A stretch of 64,000 nt of DNA from Polytrichum commune. Taxonomy: Eukaryota > Streptophyta > Polytrichopsida > Polytrichales > Polytrichaceae. Made by a program: the position numbers and the translations under genes. This document shows positions 49,226-60,160 of this stretch, piece after piece. The first letter of the stretch is position 1. Every line of letters begins with the position of its first letter. The stretch spans positions 14,944,001-15,008,000 of the forward strand of contig OX485804.1 in the NCBI GenBank assembly GCA_950295325.1, given 5' to 3'. The notes under the pieces were generated by a model. The model was not told the DNA's origin. It did no database searches and worked only from the letters and a program-made list of their open reading frames with translations.

Positions 49226-49659
49226 AGTCTCTACTGAATGAGCAGGTTACACACAATCATTAGGGGTGGCTGAGTGAGCGTTTGAAATGACGCGCTCCCC
49301 AAGGGCGGTTAGGTTACCAGCATGGATGGGTGGATGAAGGCCATGGCGATACCGAGCACCATGGCATGATGCAAGGGCATGGGCCACCCTCGAGGGATGG
49401 GCATGCGGACGTGGAGGCGGGCGGCCGACACGTAGGCTGAGGTGACAGCGTGGCGGAGGTGCCAGCGTGGACGGCTGACACCGTGGAGCAGGGGCAGCCG
49501 ATGCCAGCGTGGGCGACGGCCAGGGTGGCGCACGGGGCTGGCTGCTGGAGCTCTGGCCCGGGCTGGGTCCAGGTTTGGGACAAAGTACTTCTGACACAGC
49601 TCTGCCATGCCTCGAACTCCGGGATGGAGTTAACACCATTGGGTTGGGTAATGTTAGGG
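49226..49659 (-). repeat. Right terminal inverted repeat of the MULE
   Basis: 434 bp. Contains the extra segment of about 49 bp around 49269-49318 (TTACCAG...GCGTCATTTCAAACGCTCACT read inverted). Inner limit is AGTCT near 49226-49230, after which the two arms no longer match. Confidence 0.9.
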
Positions 49660-50521
49660 TGGACGCAATCTACTAACCAGCCCCTATGAACGAGAATTTA
49701 TCAGGTGTTAGATTAAACCTCAAATTAAAGATAAACCTCAAATTACTCAAATTACAACCAAATTCTCAAAACTAAAAGCCTCTATAAGCAAATGAATCCG
49801 GTTTAAAAGTAAGTACTTAAAAAATAAAAATAAACATGGTAAGTAATATAACTGCACTCTTTACAAGGTAGGGCTCTCCAATCTCATGCCCCCTCCCCAC
49901 CTGACTTTAGTGAGGTGGGTTTTAGCCTAAGACTTGATCCTTAATATCAGCCAAGTGCAAATGCCCCACATATAGAGAGCAGGCAGGCTTAACCACAAGC
50001 ACCAGGATTCCAACCTAACATGAGATCCCACACCAATGCCAACATGATTTAAGCCATTGTATTATCACATATATTACACGATTAAGGGCCACTTCACACA
50101 TGAGACATAGAGCCCGTGACCATTACACTTCAAGCACTCTCATTGGTGGAAAAGGCGGAGTTGGTCCAAGTTCCCTTCACACTACGCTTGAGGGACCAAC
50201 AGAGTATATATGTGAATGCAAGATGGATGTAAAGTCCACATGGATTCTTACATGGCATCAAATGGATCATGTTTCATGGTCACTTGGACTACTTTCAAAA
50301 ACCACCTCTTGGAGGTAGGCCTAACACCAAACCGGGACACCATGGCATTCCGAATGCTCACAACCGTTGATTTATTCTATTTTATCATGATTGAGAACCC
50401 GCATGAATAAAAATTTATTGAAATGGCATTTGGTTGAGGGCCCAGTCACATATGACTTCGCACTACAGTTGAAGGTCCGCAACCACACTACATGATTTTA
50501 GAGCACTACATGATTTTAGAG
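49660..50521. other. Spacer between the MULE and the CACTA element
   Basis: About 860 bp with no gene. It ends in two 18-bp direct repeats (CACTACATGATTTTAGAG at 50486 and 50504) abutting the CACTA terminus. Confidence 0.5.
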
Positions 50522-50541
50522 CACTACAACAGATTGGATAT
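50522..50541 (+). repeat. CACTA left terminal inverted repeat
   Basis: CACTACAACAGATTGGATAT. Sixteen bases further on (50557-50576) is the first full 20-bp palindrome TATGACTGCCTTAAGTCATA. Confidence 0.65.
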
Positions 50542-51340
50542 TTTGTGACTGTAATTTATGACTGCCTTAAGTCATAAAATCCCAAAATATGACTGACAAG
50601 GCTCCGGATGCGGATGACGCGCGCGGTGACTGGGTCTAGTCATTACCGACGAGTCGCTTCGGACATGAGTCATATGAATATATACGGTTGTGGAGGCGTA
50701 TAAAAGGACAGATTCTACGATCCCCACTGCACGTGGGGCATACCTTGACTAGCCTTGGAGTCTGTGCCTTTTTTTGACCTGCCCGGGCAGAAAAAATACC
50801 AAACCGACGTGGCATGTGACTCCATGTAGTCATGTTTTCTGCTGACGTGTAATATGACTTGCATGTGTCATAATTTTGCCGACGTGGCAGGCCACGTGGA
50901 ATGTGACTGCTAGTTTTTTGACTGCTTGTAGTCATGTTTTTTGGGGCGTTGATCACATTTCCTGCGGGGATGACATTATTATATGACGTTCTGTAGTCAT
51001 ATTCTTAGTAACATGTGATGTACAATGTGACATGATGGAGTGATATTCGCGTAGATGGAGAGTCACATTGTGTAGTTCTTTGTGCGTTGTTGTAACTGTA
51101 TTGAGTTAGATTCGTATTACTTGCAATTCTGAATGTCAGTCACATTTCGTGGCACATTCCAAGCAATGACGACACATTTAAGTCATGTGCTACATGACTG
51201 AGCCAAATAAGAAATTGAGCACACAAATTGAGCAGATAAATTTCAATAACTTGAACGATATTATGTAGTCCATGTCTCCAAGCATATCCAAATGTGTTCA
51301 TCTTTCCTACATGATCCCTAAATGCGTAAACTACCGAAAT
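50542..51340 (+). promoter_or_regulatory. Left subterminal region of the CACTA element with motif copies
   Basis: Exact TATGACT-N6-AGTCATA at 50557-50576. Near copies at 50815-50834, 50853-50872 and 50982-51001. ACGTGGCAGGCCACGTGGA at 50882-50900 contains an ACGTGG/CCACGT inverted pair (G-box-like). No coding sequence. Confidence 0.65.
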
Positions 51341-52340
51341 CTAAGTGGTTTGTTGAGGTTCCGGCGGGATAGCCTTCAATGTTTCCACAGGCCACTTGGT
51401 GATGGATTTCAGTGCATCGCCCAGACGCAGCATCGGAGGATCGTCGTCGTTGTTCCCCTCGTACAGCAACACGGACTCTGCTCCCGGCTCGATTGAGGAC
51501 ACGCAAACTGATACGTTGCCCTCCTCAATGAGGCGCCCGTGGAGTGAGCCTCCTGCAAGGCTCACGATGATGCCTTGCGCCACTACGTTCGCCTTGGCCT
51601 TGTTCTCCTCGTCCAAGTCAAACAATTTGACATTGGACCCCGTGGCCAACGGCAAGGATGCGTCCTCCACCAACGCATTAGCCGTCTCCGACAATATGAG
51701 AGTGTCATCTTCTGCGTGTGTCTGCAGCAGGAAACGTAATTATCAACAATCAAAACAATCCGCGTGGAGTTATTGGAGCTTCAATACTCAAAATATGACC
51801 TCACACTAGGCTATGATTGCATAATATGACAGGACATACTCATATAACGCACCGTAGTCATCAGATATGACAACAATGAGTAATATAATTACAACCTATA
51901 ACTGACCATAGTCATATGACTGGACATAGTCATACAACCCATGACTAGCCATAGTCATATGAATGAACATAGTCATATTTCCTATGACTGACCATAGTCA
52001 TATGACTGGACATAGTCATATTGTATGACCACAATAAGTTACATATTCACCTAGGGTCCTCATATTACTTCGTGAAGTGACATACCTATGCGGATATATG
52101 TTATCAGCATCTTACTTGTTTGCGATTGGAATGAGAACCAAATAGAAACAAAAAATATCCAAGAGCAGCTTACCTGTGTCGATGAACCTACCAGGTTCGC
52201 AGGTACCGACGCTAGATGGACCTCCTTGGTCAGATACGCCAAGCAATATTCAATATCGGATTGCTTGTGGGCCAATGCTTCAAATGGCCCGCAGATTCTG
52301 CGGAGGAAGTCATCGTTGGGGTTTAGGGGATCCCAAAGCG
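51341..52340 (-). CDS. DUF8039-like plant transposon protein (partial model)
   Basis: Two exons can be joined in phase 0: one ending at 52174 (open from about 52340; its 5' limit is uncertain because of a G11 tract at 52360-52370) and 51721-51341 with its stop. The first encodes DDFLRRICGPFEALAHKQSD and LTKEVHLASVPANLVGSSTQ. The second carries VVAQGIIVSLAGGSLHGR, NVSVCVSSIEPGAESVLL and LGDALKSITKWPVETLKAIP. A 'V..G.iv......LHGR.i..gnv.V.v......a..l......lg.Al.s...WP' layout is that of the DUF8039/Tnp1-like domain frequent in plant En/Spm elements. Its biochemical role is unknown. The intron 51722-52173 holds four or five copies of the TATGACT palindrome. It could be the 3' end of the larger minus-strand gene, separated by the 52.7-54.66 kb insertion, or a separate gene. 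Confidence 0.6.
51897..52020. promoter_or_regulatory. Intronic cluster of TATGACT-N6-AGTCATA palindromes
   Basis: Exact copies at 51915-51934, 51983-52002 and 52001-52020. One-mismatch copies at 51897-51916 and 51940-51959. The cluster lies wholly inside the DUF8039-like intron. Confidence 0.8.
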
Positions 52341-52344
52341 GAAA

Positions 52345-54685
52345 GTTTAGGACATTTGAGGGGGGGGGGGATGTAGAGCCACAAAGCCAGACAGATAGAG
52401 TGAAGGATCAACAGAGGTCGAGGATTGCGAGAGACAAGCCGGAATAGAGCAGTGGCCGAGGGCCGCGACGTGCGAGCACCGAGGGGAGCAGCAGTCGAGG
52501 ACCGAGGAAGACAGTCGGATACCCGGGGAAGCAGAGAAGAGAGGACAGGTGGCAAGCCAGGAAGCGAAGGCCTTGAAGACCGGACGAGGATCGGCCTCCC
52601 GGTTATGTAGCGGCCCGGGAACGACATCGGGAACGCGTCAAGGCGGCTCGGGAACGAAGGGAGCGCACCGGGAGGAGTGAACGACACCGGGAACGGACAA
52701 GCAACTAAGTAGGGTAGGATAGTTAGTTGCTAGTGAACACCTAAGCAAGGGTAGATGAAGGACATACCTAAAAGGGATGAAAGTCTTTTTTTAGATGAAC
52801 ATAAACTATTCCCTTTAAATGAATAGTTGCATTCCGGATGAAGGAGATCCATGGATGGTAACCGTACCGAGAGGCACATCTAGGTTAAGCCAAGAAATCC
52901 AACGAATGAACTTCACAAGTACATTTTACATTCGGACATTATAACTGCTGTAAATAGATCCGGGCAGCCTAAAATTAGACTGTAACCGGATACAGGGATA
53001 AAATTAGCCTGAAATGAACATGTGGCATTAGGGGAAGTTAGGACTAACCGCCACATCTAATTAAAGATAGATTTTGAACACTATATAAGAGGCCAAACTT
53101 AAGGCACCTAATACACTTCATTTGAACACGCAAACTCTACATGAGTGTCGGAGCCTCTAGCACTCTCTCAAGCTAGTATATTTAGCCGAGGTTTTCGTGC
53201 CCTAACTCGGAGGGCAATCGAGCTAGCATCGCAATTAGCCAAGGCATTCGAGCCCTAACTCGGAGGGCATTGGAATACTAATACGATTAGCCGAGGCATT
53301 CGAGCCCTAACTCGGAGGGCATTGGAATATTAATGCGAGTAGCCGAGGCATACTTAAGCCCTAACTCGGAGGGCATTGGAGACAATCATGCACGAAGATA
53401 GCTAGCCGAGGCAAATACATACCCTAACTCGGAGGGCATTCTAAAGTGTTAAAATATTTAGCCGAGGTTCTCAAATCCTAACTCGGAGGATATTAGCACA
53501 TGTTACTACACTAAGGCAAATTGGTCAAAGCTTCGGATTAAGTTTGCTCCGGTAACTAAGACCTTTGACGAAGGAGAATTTCGAGCCGAAGGACCCGAAG
53601 GGAAATAATTACAGAGAGGAGGAAATCCCATTCGGCGGTACACTCGAGTTAATCCCCGACCTCAAGCCGGCCAAGTAAGATAAATTATTACAGTAACAGC
53701 ACAAGTCACTCATATTTGAGGAAGGTAAGTTGTGGGCTTACCGGCTTACCATCACGCCATACCGGGTATGACTAGATACTAAATTATTACGCGGTGCCAA
53801 ATCCAATTCAAAGGGAATTAGCCTAAGGGGATTTCAAAGCATCTAAGGGGAACACTTGGGGAAATTTAGGCCATGAGTTTAATACCTCATAAATGAGGGT
53901 GATAGTAATCAAACATCTTTAAGTGGAAATCGGTTTACCATATACATTAGAATCAACAAGGATTCTAATCCCTCAAATATTCTCAAGTGAATTTGGAATG
54001 TTGAAGGACCAAGGATACCATCAGAACAATATAATCAAGGTTAAAGAGGCAAGATGATTCTCAAGATTTTCATAATGTTAAAGAATATGTTTTGAACTAA
54101 GAAACTCTTTATGAAGACATTCTCGGAATATTCTTAGGAAGTAATGAAGATTAGATGCATTCGAACCATGAAAGATATTGTTTGCAACATTTAGAGTTTC
54201 CCTTGAAACACTTAACCTCGACATTAGGATTTCGGGGAACATAATCTCGAAAACCTAAGGCACTTTCTCCTTGGAGATTTATAAAAAGGGATCTTCAAAT
54301 ACAACATTCCGGAATTGAAGAAATAAGATTATCTTGCGAGATCTTTCAAACCATGAAAGATGCAAGAGCGAATAGATGATTAAGAACTAGGGAAAGTAGT
54401 TTCTTAGAGAGCACTTTAATATTAGATTTCGGGGAACATAAACTTGTAACCTCAGGTCAACGATTCCAAGAGGATTTCAAAAGCGATAAATTACAGATTA
54501 CAAGAATTAGTCAACAAAGAGTTAACGGACACCTTCACAAGTTTTGGAAACTAAGAGAATCTAATTTTGGTGGGAGTAACTTCCATGTAAACCGGTCAGC
54601 AGCGGGTTACACCGTCTAAGTTTGCTGAGGGTTTGAAGGTGACCTCGACAGGGGAACGCGCCGTCGCCGTTGTATCCCAATCGAT
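52345..54685. other. Gene-free segment inside the CACTA element, possible nested LTR-type insertion
   Basis: The first 340 bp are GC-rich with repeated CGGGAACG words (52610-52700). After 52,700 composition becomes A-rich and the TATGACT motif is absent over about 2.5 kb, unlike the rest of the element, which suggests a nested insertion. A TATATAAG box at 53082-53089, followed about 95 bp later by a hairpin minisatellite, resembles an LTR promoter/R region, but I find no primer-binding site, gag-pol or matching second LTR. Confidence 0.4.
53182..53500 (+). repeat. Tandem hairpin minisatellite, 51-63 bp x 6
   Basis: Six units each contain TAGCCGAGG (or TAGCCAAGG), a variable middle and CCCTAACTCGGAGGGCAT. 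CCGAG and CTCGG within each unit are complementary, so each can form a small stem-loop. Units 2 and 3 are nearly identical; units 4-6 are diverged. Confidence 0.85.
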
Positions 54686-57600
54686 TTAGAGACATCGTGT
54701 TGAGCCGTGCGTGGGGTCCGGAATCATATCAAATAGATTGCGGAGGTCTCTTATTGGGTTCTGGAGGGGGTAAGTCCTCCCCCACAGAAAGCTCCATTGA
54801 GCTGTCGTTCCCGATGCAAGAAATGCACCTACAACCTCTAGTACGTTCTGCTCTACGGGGGACCATATCCCGACATCAAAATTAGAGAACAACATCGACA
54901 AAAACTTGTCACAGTCGGTTCTTTTTTTTATTTTTACATTCAAGTCCTTTGCGTGGTGGATCACTAGATCCAGGCCCCACTCTCTCCTATCGTGCAGAGG
55001 TCTGATATCGCAAAGAAGTCCTACAACATTCAACACTATAATTTTCCTACGCCCGGAGTCCGACACTCTTACCGAGGGGACCTTCGCAGCTAACGGCTGG
55101 ATCTTCGGAGCATTGCCAACCTTCTTCTTCTTCTTTTGTGGACTGCCTCCTTTATGTGCCCGTTTTGCCGGCCTCTTCGTCGCAGGCTCCTCATGGTCTT
55201 CGTCCTCCTGCAAGTCCACGGGTTGATCCTGACTCGCTCCAACCGTCATAACCTGGAAGGCCACGACCCAGTAACACTCTAGCGTTAGATTATGACTCGG
55301 CCCTGTCATACATGACTGCTTGTGATAACCTCATGTCATGTTATATGATTGCTACTTCTCATGTTTTATGACTGAAGTGAATCATATAGTATGACCGCCT
55401 ATAGTCGTATAACATGACTGCCTAGAGTCATATTATATGACTGCCTACAGTCATATGACTGTCCAATGTTGAGGCCAAATTAAAGACATAAAGCTTACAC
55501 GTAAGTATAACTATCTGACAAGTATAATGTGCATATGACATGAATGCCAACCTCTTTCTGTCGAGCCATTGCACGCCGGGTAGGCCGTGCATCGCGTTCC
55601 GCCAATAGCTTCTCCGCTTCGCCCTTCCTCTTCTTGGCCATGGGTTTCTTCTTTTGAATGACGGGTTGGCAACCCATATCTGCTAGAGTGTTACGTAGGG
55701 GCTCCGATACTGCAGTCGACCCAGTATGTCCGGATTCCGCCGACTTCCCAGTTGCCTGCATGTTCTAATGATCCACATGAGGCGTGTATTAGTGAACGAT
55801 CTTTATGCATGACATACAACATTGCTGAAGCAAAGGTGTTCCATACATGTACTCGAAGCGAGTACTAGAGGGTATACAGACGCAACCTTTTCGGCGGTTA
55901 CTTGGATCACGTCGACTCCCGCTTCCGCCGTGGCTGGCGGTTCCATGTCCGTGGCCGTCGTTCGCTTTTGCACCTCCAGCAGCAGCTGCTTCACCATAGC
56001 CTTCATATCTTCCATCTCCCCCTTCATGCTATCCTGGAAGTCGTGCAGCTCGCTCCGCGTAACAAAGAGGGCTCTATCTCCCGCTCTTGCATTTGGGAGT
56101 GGCCCTCTGGACGACGATGACCGGCCCCGTCCTGATTTCTCGGGTGTCGCTAGCTCGGTCTCCACCTCCAGCTGCGTCGGGGGCCGCTCTAAATCTGTGG
56201 CCTGTGAAAGGAGCAACTGTGGATCCATGAAAAATACGTAAACATACTAAATATGACTAGGCAAAGTCATATGACTCAGAATATGACTGGGTAAAGTCAT
56301 ATGACTCAGAATATGACTAGCTAAAGTCATATTACTCAACATATGACTAGGTGAAGTCATATGACTCACAATATGACTAGGTGAAGTCATATGTGTCTGA
56401 ATATGACTAGGTGAAGTCATATTCAGGTCACATATGACTATCTATGGCCATATGACTCACGGTATGACTATGTAAAGTGATATCATTCATTATATGACTG
56501 AATTGTATGACTGCAGGTTGTCACCTATTTATGTTTGAATGACTTGCACACAAAATCACTTACCAGTCCAGAGCGCACCTCCCCCTCGGACCTTCCAGAA
56601 TACGACAAGGTTTGCACGGTCTGCCGTGCGGCTTTCATGCGCGTAGCTTCCGCGATTTTGTCCGTCCGGGCAATTAAGCGCTTGAAGTTGTCGACGTGCG
56701 CCTTCTTCACATACGGTGGGAGCGGGCCACAACTCTCTATGAGTTTCTTCATGTTCGACCTACGAGTCCGCATCTGTTGGCGCAAAATCTGGAAAAAAAC
56801 AGCTTCAGGCACGTCTCCGAGTCCACCACGGTACTCAAACTGTGCGGCCATCTTGTCTTTAATCGCCAACAATAAGGGCCGTGGGTGTGCCCTGAAGTTG
56901 TCGACACTCCAGTCGAGGTCGCGAGAGTACCCGCGTAGTCGCGTCAGCCAGTCAGGCATGTGTATCCCTGTCGGGCACCCGGCCTCGTCAACGTCGACCC
57001 ACAAACGCTGACCACCACTGGAAGTGTGCAGCTCATCACTCTTCTTCAAGGACCGCCTAAGGTTCTTCAACTTCGACTGTCGATGCCGCGCGTTTCCGTC
57101 GTCGCCTTGAACCTCTGCCGTCCGGCCAAGGCAACGCACCTTCTCGCGAAGTTGTGTCGGATCGGCTCCTTTTTGAGCCATACGCCGCAAAATGCTTACT
57201 TCCCGGAGCTCCAACTCGTCAAGGAGCTCGTTACGATGCCCTGCGCCATCCTCTTCCTCCTCGCTGTCCGCCGATGCGTCGTCGGCGTCCATCTCGCAAG
57301 CCCGAAGAGTATCTTGCATGTCTTGGGACAGCAGGATATCCTCCTCATCGACCGCCTTGCCCTTCTTTCCACTAGATTGCAACGGCCATGACCTGGGTTC
57401 ATTTGCATTTCCCTACACACCCAGACGTACAATACATTATATGACTGCATGGAGTCACCCTACATGACTGTACTAAGTTACATAATATGACTGGACAAAG
57501 TCATATGACTACCTATAGTCATATGACTACCTATAATCATGTAACGCGAACAACTGAATGCGGAAGCAAATGCAAGAAACTACGGAGATGTATGTTTTTA

Positions 57601-59102
57601 CCTTCCGCCTCCTTGGTTTGGGCCGCTCGTCCTCAGAAGTCTCCTCTTCGTCCTCTTCGTCCTCTTCGTCCTCGTCATCATTGAGGTCCGTTTCAGGAAG
57701 TTGTTTTTTTCCCTTCGCTCGAGTGGTCACACCCCAGCCACCATCCTGCTCTAGAGATGGGCCCGGCTCTCCCACAGGCACGCCACGGCTGCTCTCAAAA
57801 ACACGCGCAACCTCATTCCCCACTCTCTCCAAAACCGGCAATGAAATTGCCGGGAAACTAGCAATTGTGCGAAATACTTCCACTTGCATGCCATCAGGCA
57901 GATTAGCTATTTTTGTTATCAAATTGACTAGTACATTGTTCATTTCGGCATTTTTGGTGGAAGTTGCGGGAACCACACTGTTCAGTACGAGCGGGGGTTA
58001 TTAGACGGACATTACATCTTACAAAAATTGTGACTCCAGCACATGCCAATGCTGAAATATGACTCAAATGAGTCATATGGGTGAAAATTAGTATGACTGG
58101 GAGGAGTCATAATCATGAAATTGTTCACAACATGTAATGAAGATGGTTGAAAATAAAAATTGAAATTGAATGTCTATTACTAGAACTCAGTTCAGCATTC
58201 CATTGTAATTGTTAGAACCTATTGCAGAGTTGACAACACATACACATTGTCAACACATACACCTACACATACACAACACATACACGTACACATACACATA
58301 CACATTGTCAACACATAAAATTGAGTTTGAACCTTTGTGAATTCATCTTACGAAAGGAATATGTAACAAACACATACACGTGCTCTAGCTAGTATTAATT
58401 GAGTTCCAATAATTCAAACTTTCATTATCATCACGGGCACCAACCAATCATGCATGTGAGCAGCTTAGTTAGCCCCCACTACATTGTTCCTCAATATGAC
58501 ACCCGAAATATTTAGCCTATGCATTATGGTTTCAATTCCCTTTCAAATTTGGTAACTCTGGACTGTTGGGTAGTATGGAATTATTCATTCATTATGTGAT
58601 GTCAAAAAAAAACATTGTTCATACACATGATCATAAATACACGATCATAGAAAACCAATAGAAGCCACATATGATGCACAACAACAAAGTTGTGGGAAGA
58701 AGTTACAATATTTTTAGGACTGGGAGGAGTCATAATCACAAAAATGTGACTGGACTGTGTCATAATGACCTTAAAGTATGACTACAGTGAGTCATAATAT
58801 TTTGAACTATGACTACAGGGAGTCATAATACTATGAACTATGACTGCAAACAGTCATGTCTTCAGCAAGTTGTATGCAATTTATGACTACAAGGACTCTT
58901 AAAAGTTTCAAAATTCATAAGCAACCCTAGCTGTAGCGGGTCCGTTGTATTAGGGTTTGGTCATACATACCCGGGGTCCTCAGGTCTCTTGAAATGAGAA
59001 GTCCCAATCGGTGACAGACCCAGTTCCCGCAGCTTCGGGTTGTTGGCCTCGATGTTTTTCTTCCGCATCCTCTCATACTCCGGGATTTCCTCCTCCGTGA
59101 TT
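54686..59102 (-). CDS. CACTA-encoded fusion: TNP1/Ptta-like transposon protein + degenerate FCP1-type HAD domain
   Basis: Six exons join without a frameshift: 59102-58971, 57977-57602, 57412-56564, 56201-55887, 55755-55552, 55252-54686. All introns are phase 0 except the first (phase 2), about 810 codons; the true first exon is probably further upstream. Exon 1 carries YERMRKKNIEANNPKLRELG, typical of plant En/Spm TNP1-like proteins. Exon 2 has a very acidic run and a basic end. Exon 3 resembles the Ptta/En/Spm Transposase_24 region (ending ARQTVQTLSYSGRS). Exon 4 has a predicted coiled coil (ELHDFQDSMKGEMEDMKAMV). Exon 5 is Lys/Arg-rich, NLS-like. Exon 6 has an FCP1/NIF-like HAD core: KIIVLNVVGLLCDI, then KKRTDCDKFLSMLFSNFDVG and IWS. 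The catalytic DxD nucleophile position reads LNVVG (Asp lost) and the C-terminal HAD motifs are missing. ATG 55249 could instead start a separate HAD gene. Confidence 0.7.
55389..55455. promoter_or_regulatory. Palindrome cluster in intron 5 of the fusion gene
   Basis: Exact TATGACTGCCTACAGTCATA at 55436-55455. Near copies TATGACCGCCTATAGTCGTA (55389-55408) and CATGACTGCCTAGAGTCATA (55413-55432). Confidence 0.75.
56251..56430. repeat. Exact 30-bp-period tandem array of the palindrome, x 6
   Basis: Palindromes start at 56252, 56282, 56312, 56342, 56372 and 56402, an exact 30-bp step. The core is TATGACTAGGnnAAGTCATA with short TGACTCA-type linkers. The array fills much of the 362-bp intron 3 of the fusion gene; further degenerate half-sites follow to 56512. 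Confidence 0.9.
57423..57541. promoter_or_regulatory. Palindrome cluster in intron 2 of the fusion gene
   Basis: Exact copies at 57486-57505 and 57504-57523 (sharing the TA). Near copies start at about 57439 and at 57522. They sit in the 189-bp intron between exons 2 and 3. Confidence 0.8.
58058..58111. promoter_or_regulatory. Two palindromes near the 3' end of intron 1 of the fusion gene
   Basis: Exact TATGACTCAAATGAGTCATA at 58058-58077 and TATGACTGGGAGGAGTCATA at 58092-58111. Confidence 0.8.
58235..58320. repeat. (ACACAT)n / CACATACACA microsatellite
   Basis: A run of ACACATACAC words with two copies of ATTGTCAAC inside intron 1 of the fusion gene. Confidence 0.8.
58777..58858. promoter_or_regulatory. 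Three palindromes near the 5' end of intron 1 of the fusion gene
   Basis: Exact copies at 58777-58796 (spacer ACAGTG) and 58808-58827 (spacer ACAGGG). One-mismatch copy at 58839-58858. Confidence 0.8.
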
Positions 59103-59690
59103 CTACAATACCCAAATGCACATTAGTGTTCATTGAGGACAATAAGGCTGTCCCCATTGCTGCCGTTCCAGCTACACCGTGAGCGGAGGAGGTGGAGAAC
59201 AACCAGCACCTCCACAACTGAGCGACACGGAAGTTGCGAATTCAAGTGAGCTCACCTTTCTCCTCTTCGTATTACTTTGTGTGTGTGGGGTATTAGTATG
59301 AGCCATCTAGAGGAATCCACTCCGAAACCAGATTTAGTGTCCGAATTAGGATTGATCATTACACAATTTACATGTCGTCTTTCAAAGTACAAGTTTTGAG
59401 ATTTTTGAGGTATTAATATTTAACCTAAAATCTTAGCCTTGGAGATGAGAGAGTGCACAACCTTTGAGAGTGAGAGAAAAGGGTAGTCAGAGGGAGAGCC
59501 CTCCCTCTCAATCTTGAAGAGAGAGAGACGCCGAAAAGAGAGCGATTTAGTGTCCGAATTAGGGGTACCCTCAACCCAAAAAGTTGAGAGGCACCGAAGT
59601 ATCCACACACCGATCAGAGCACAGGATGGAAGTAGCTGTGGCCGAACTTAGCTGTGGCCGAAACTAGAGACACTTCATGCAGTCTCACAG
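59103..59690. other. Upstream part of the fusion gene, exon not resolved
   Basis: The first exon and promoter of the minus-strand fusion gene should lie here or further right. I find no convincing ATG exon. The short frames at 59420-59610 overlap a GAGAGAG-rich strip. Confidence 0.3.
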
Positions 59691-60160
59691 GGGCACCCAC
59701 ACACCGATACAGCACCGAGTAGCCACTGTCCGAATAGAGCACCGAACCCAGCACTGCACCGAATCTCCTTGTGAGCACTGCATAATCAAATTTGAACTAG
59801 ACCCAACACTTGTCTGATGCTCCTTGTGAGCACTGCACCAAATCCTTCAACTTAGACAGGGACCCAACACTTATCTGATGCTCCGAACTTGGCTGTGGGG
59901 CCGAATCCTTCAAGCAGCACCGAACCCAGCACTATTCTGATGCTCCGAACCATTCATTGTAGGCAATCCTTCAAGCACCGAGCCCAAAAAGTTAACCGAA
60001 TCCTTCAAGCACCGAACCAAAAACTTCTTCGAATCCTTCAAGCAGCACCGAACCCTACATGGCTCTGATGCTCCGAACCCTACACTTACCTGATGCTCCG
60101 AACCCAGCACTGCACCGGAACCCTTCAAGCAGCACTGCCGAATTCGAATCTGGTAGAAGG
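59690..60160. repeat. Degenerate minisatellite (CTGATGCTCCGAACC / TCCTTCAAGCAGCACCGAACC)
   Basis: Words CTGATGCTCCGAAC, CCAGCACT, ACCGAATCCTTCAAGCA and GCACCGAACC recur at least ten times at irregular steps of about 20-60 bp. Open frames here are repeat translations. Confidence 0.7.

Larger units (their letters stand above)
39311..49659. mobile_element. Complete Mutator-like (MULE) DNA transposon with long TIRs, 10,349 bp
   Basis: Bounded by inverted repeats that begin CCCTAACATTACCCAACCCA (39311) and end TGGGTTGGGTAATGTTAGGG (49659). Between them lie a mudrA-type transposase (-) with DDE residues and a SWIM finger, a three-exon companion gene (+) and a small gene (-). The genes are arranged roughly back to back with subterminal tandem repeats on both sides. 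The 9-bp flanks (39302-39310 TGTAATACG; 49660-49668 TGGACGCAA) do not match, so no target-site duplication is visible. This would fit an old insertion, a deletion at one flank or ectopic recombination. In-frame stops in two genes suggest this copy is not autonomous. Confidence 0.88.

Noticed and set aside
52310-52687. 125-codon Pro/Ser-rich frame on the minus strand
   Set aside because: GC-rich repeated CGGGAACG sequence; the frame differs from the neighbouring DUF8039-like exon and has no domain.
53182-53500. CRISPR-like or satellite DNA
   Set aside because: Only six units of unequal length with diverging linkers; better described as a hairpin minisatellite.
56251-56430. CRISPR-like regular array
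   Set aside because: Nuclear plant DNA; repeats are palindromes with short constant linkers, no unique spacers and no cas genes.
58927-59217. 96-codon frame beginning MWRCWLF on the minus strand
   Set aside because: The true reading over 58971-59102 is another frame (YERMRKKNIE..), bounded by a good acceptor and donor.
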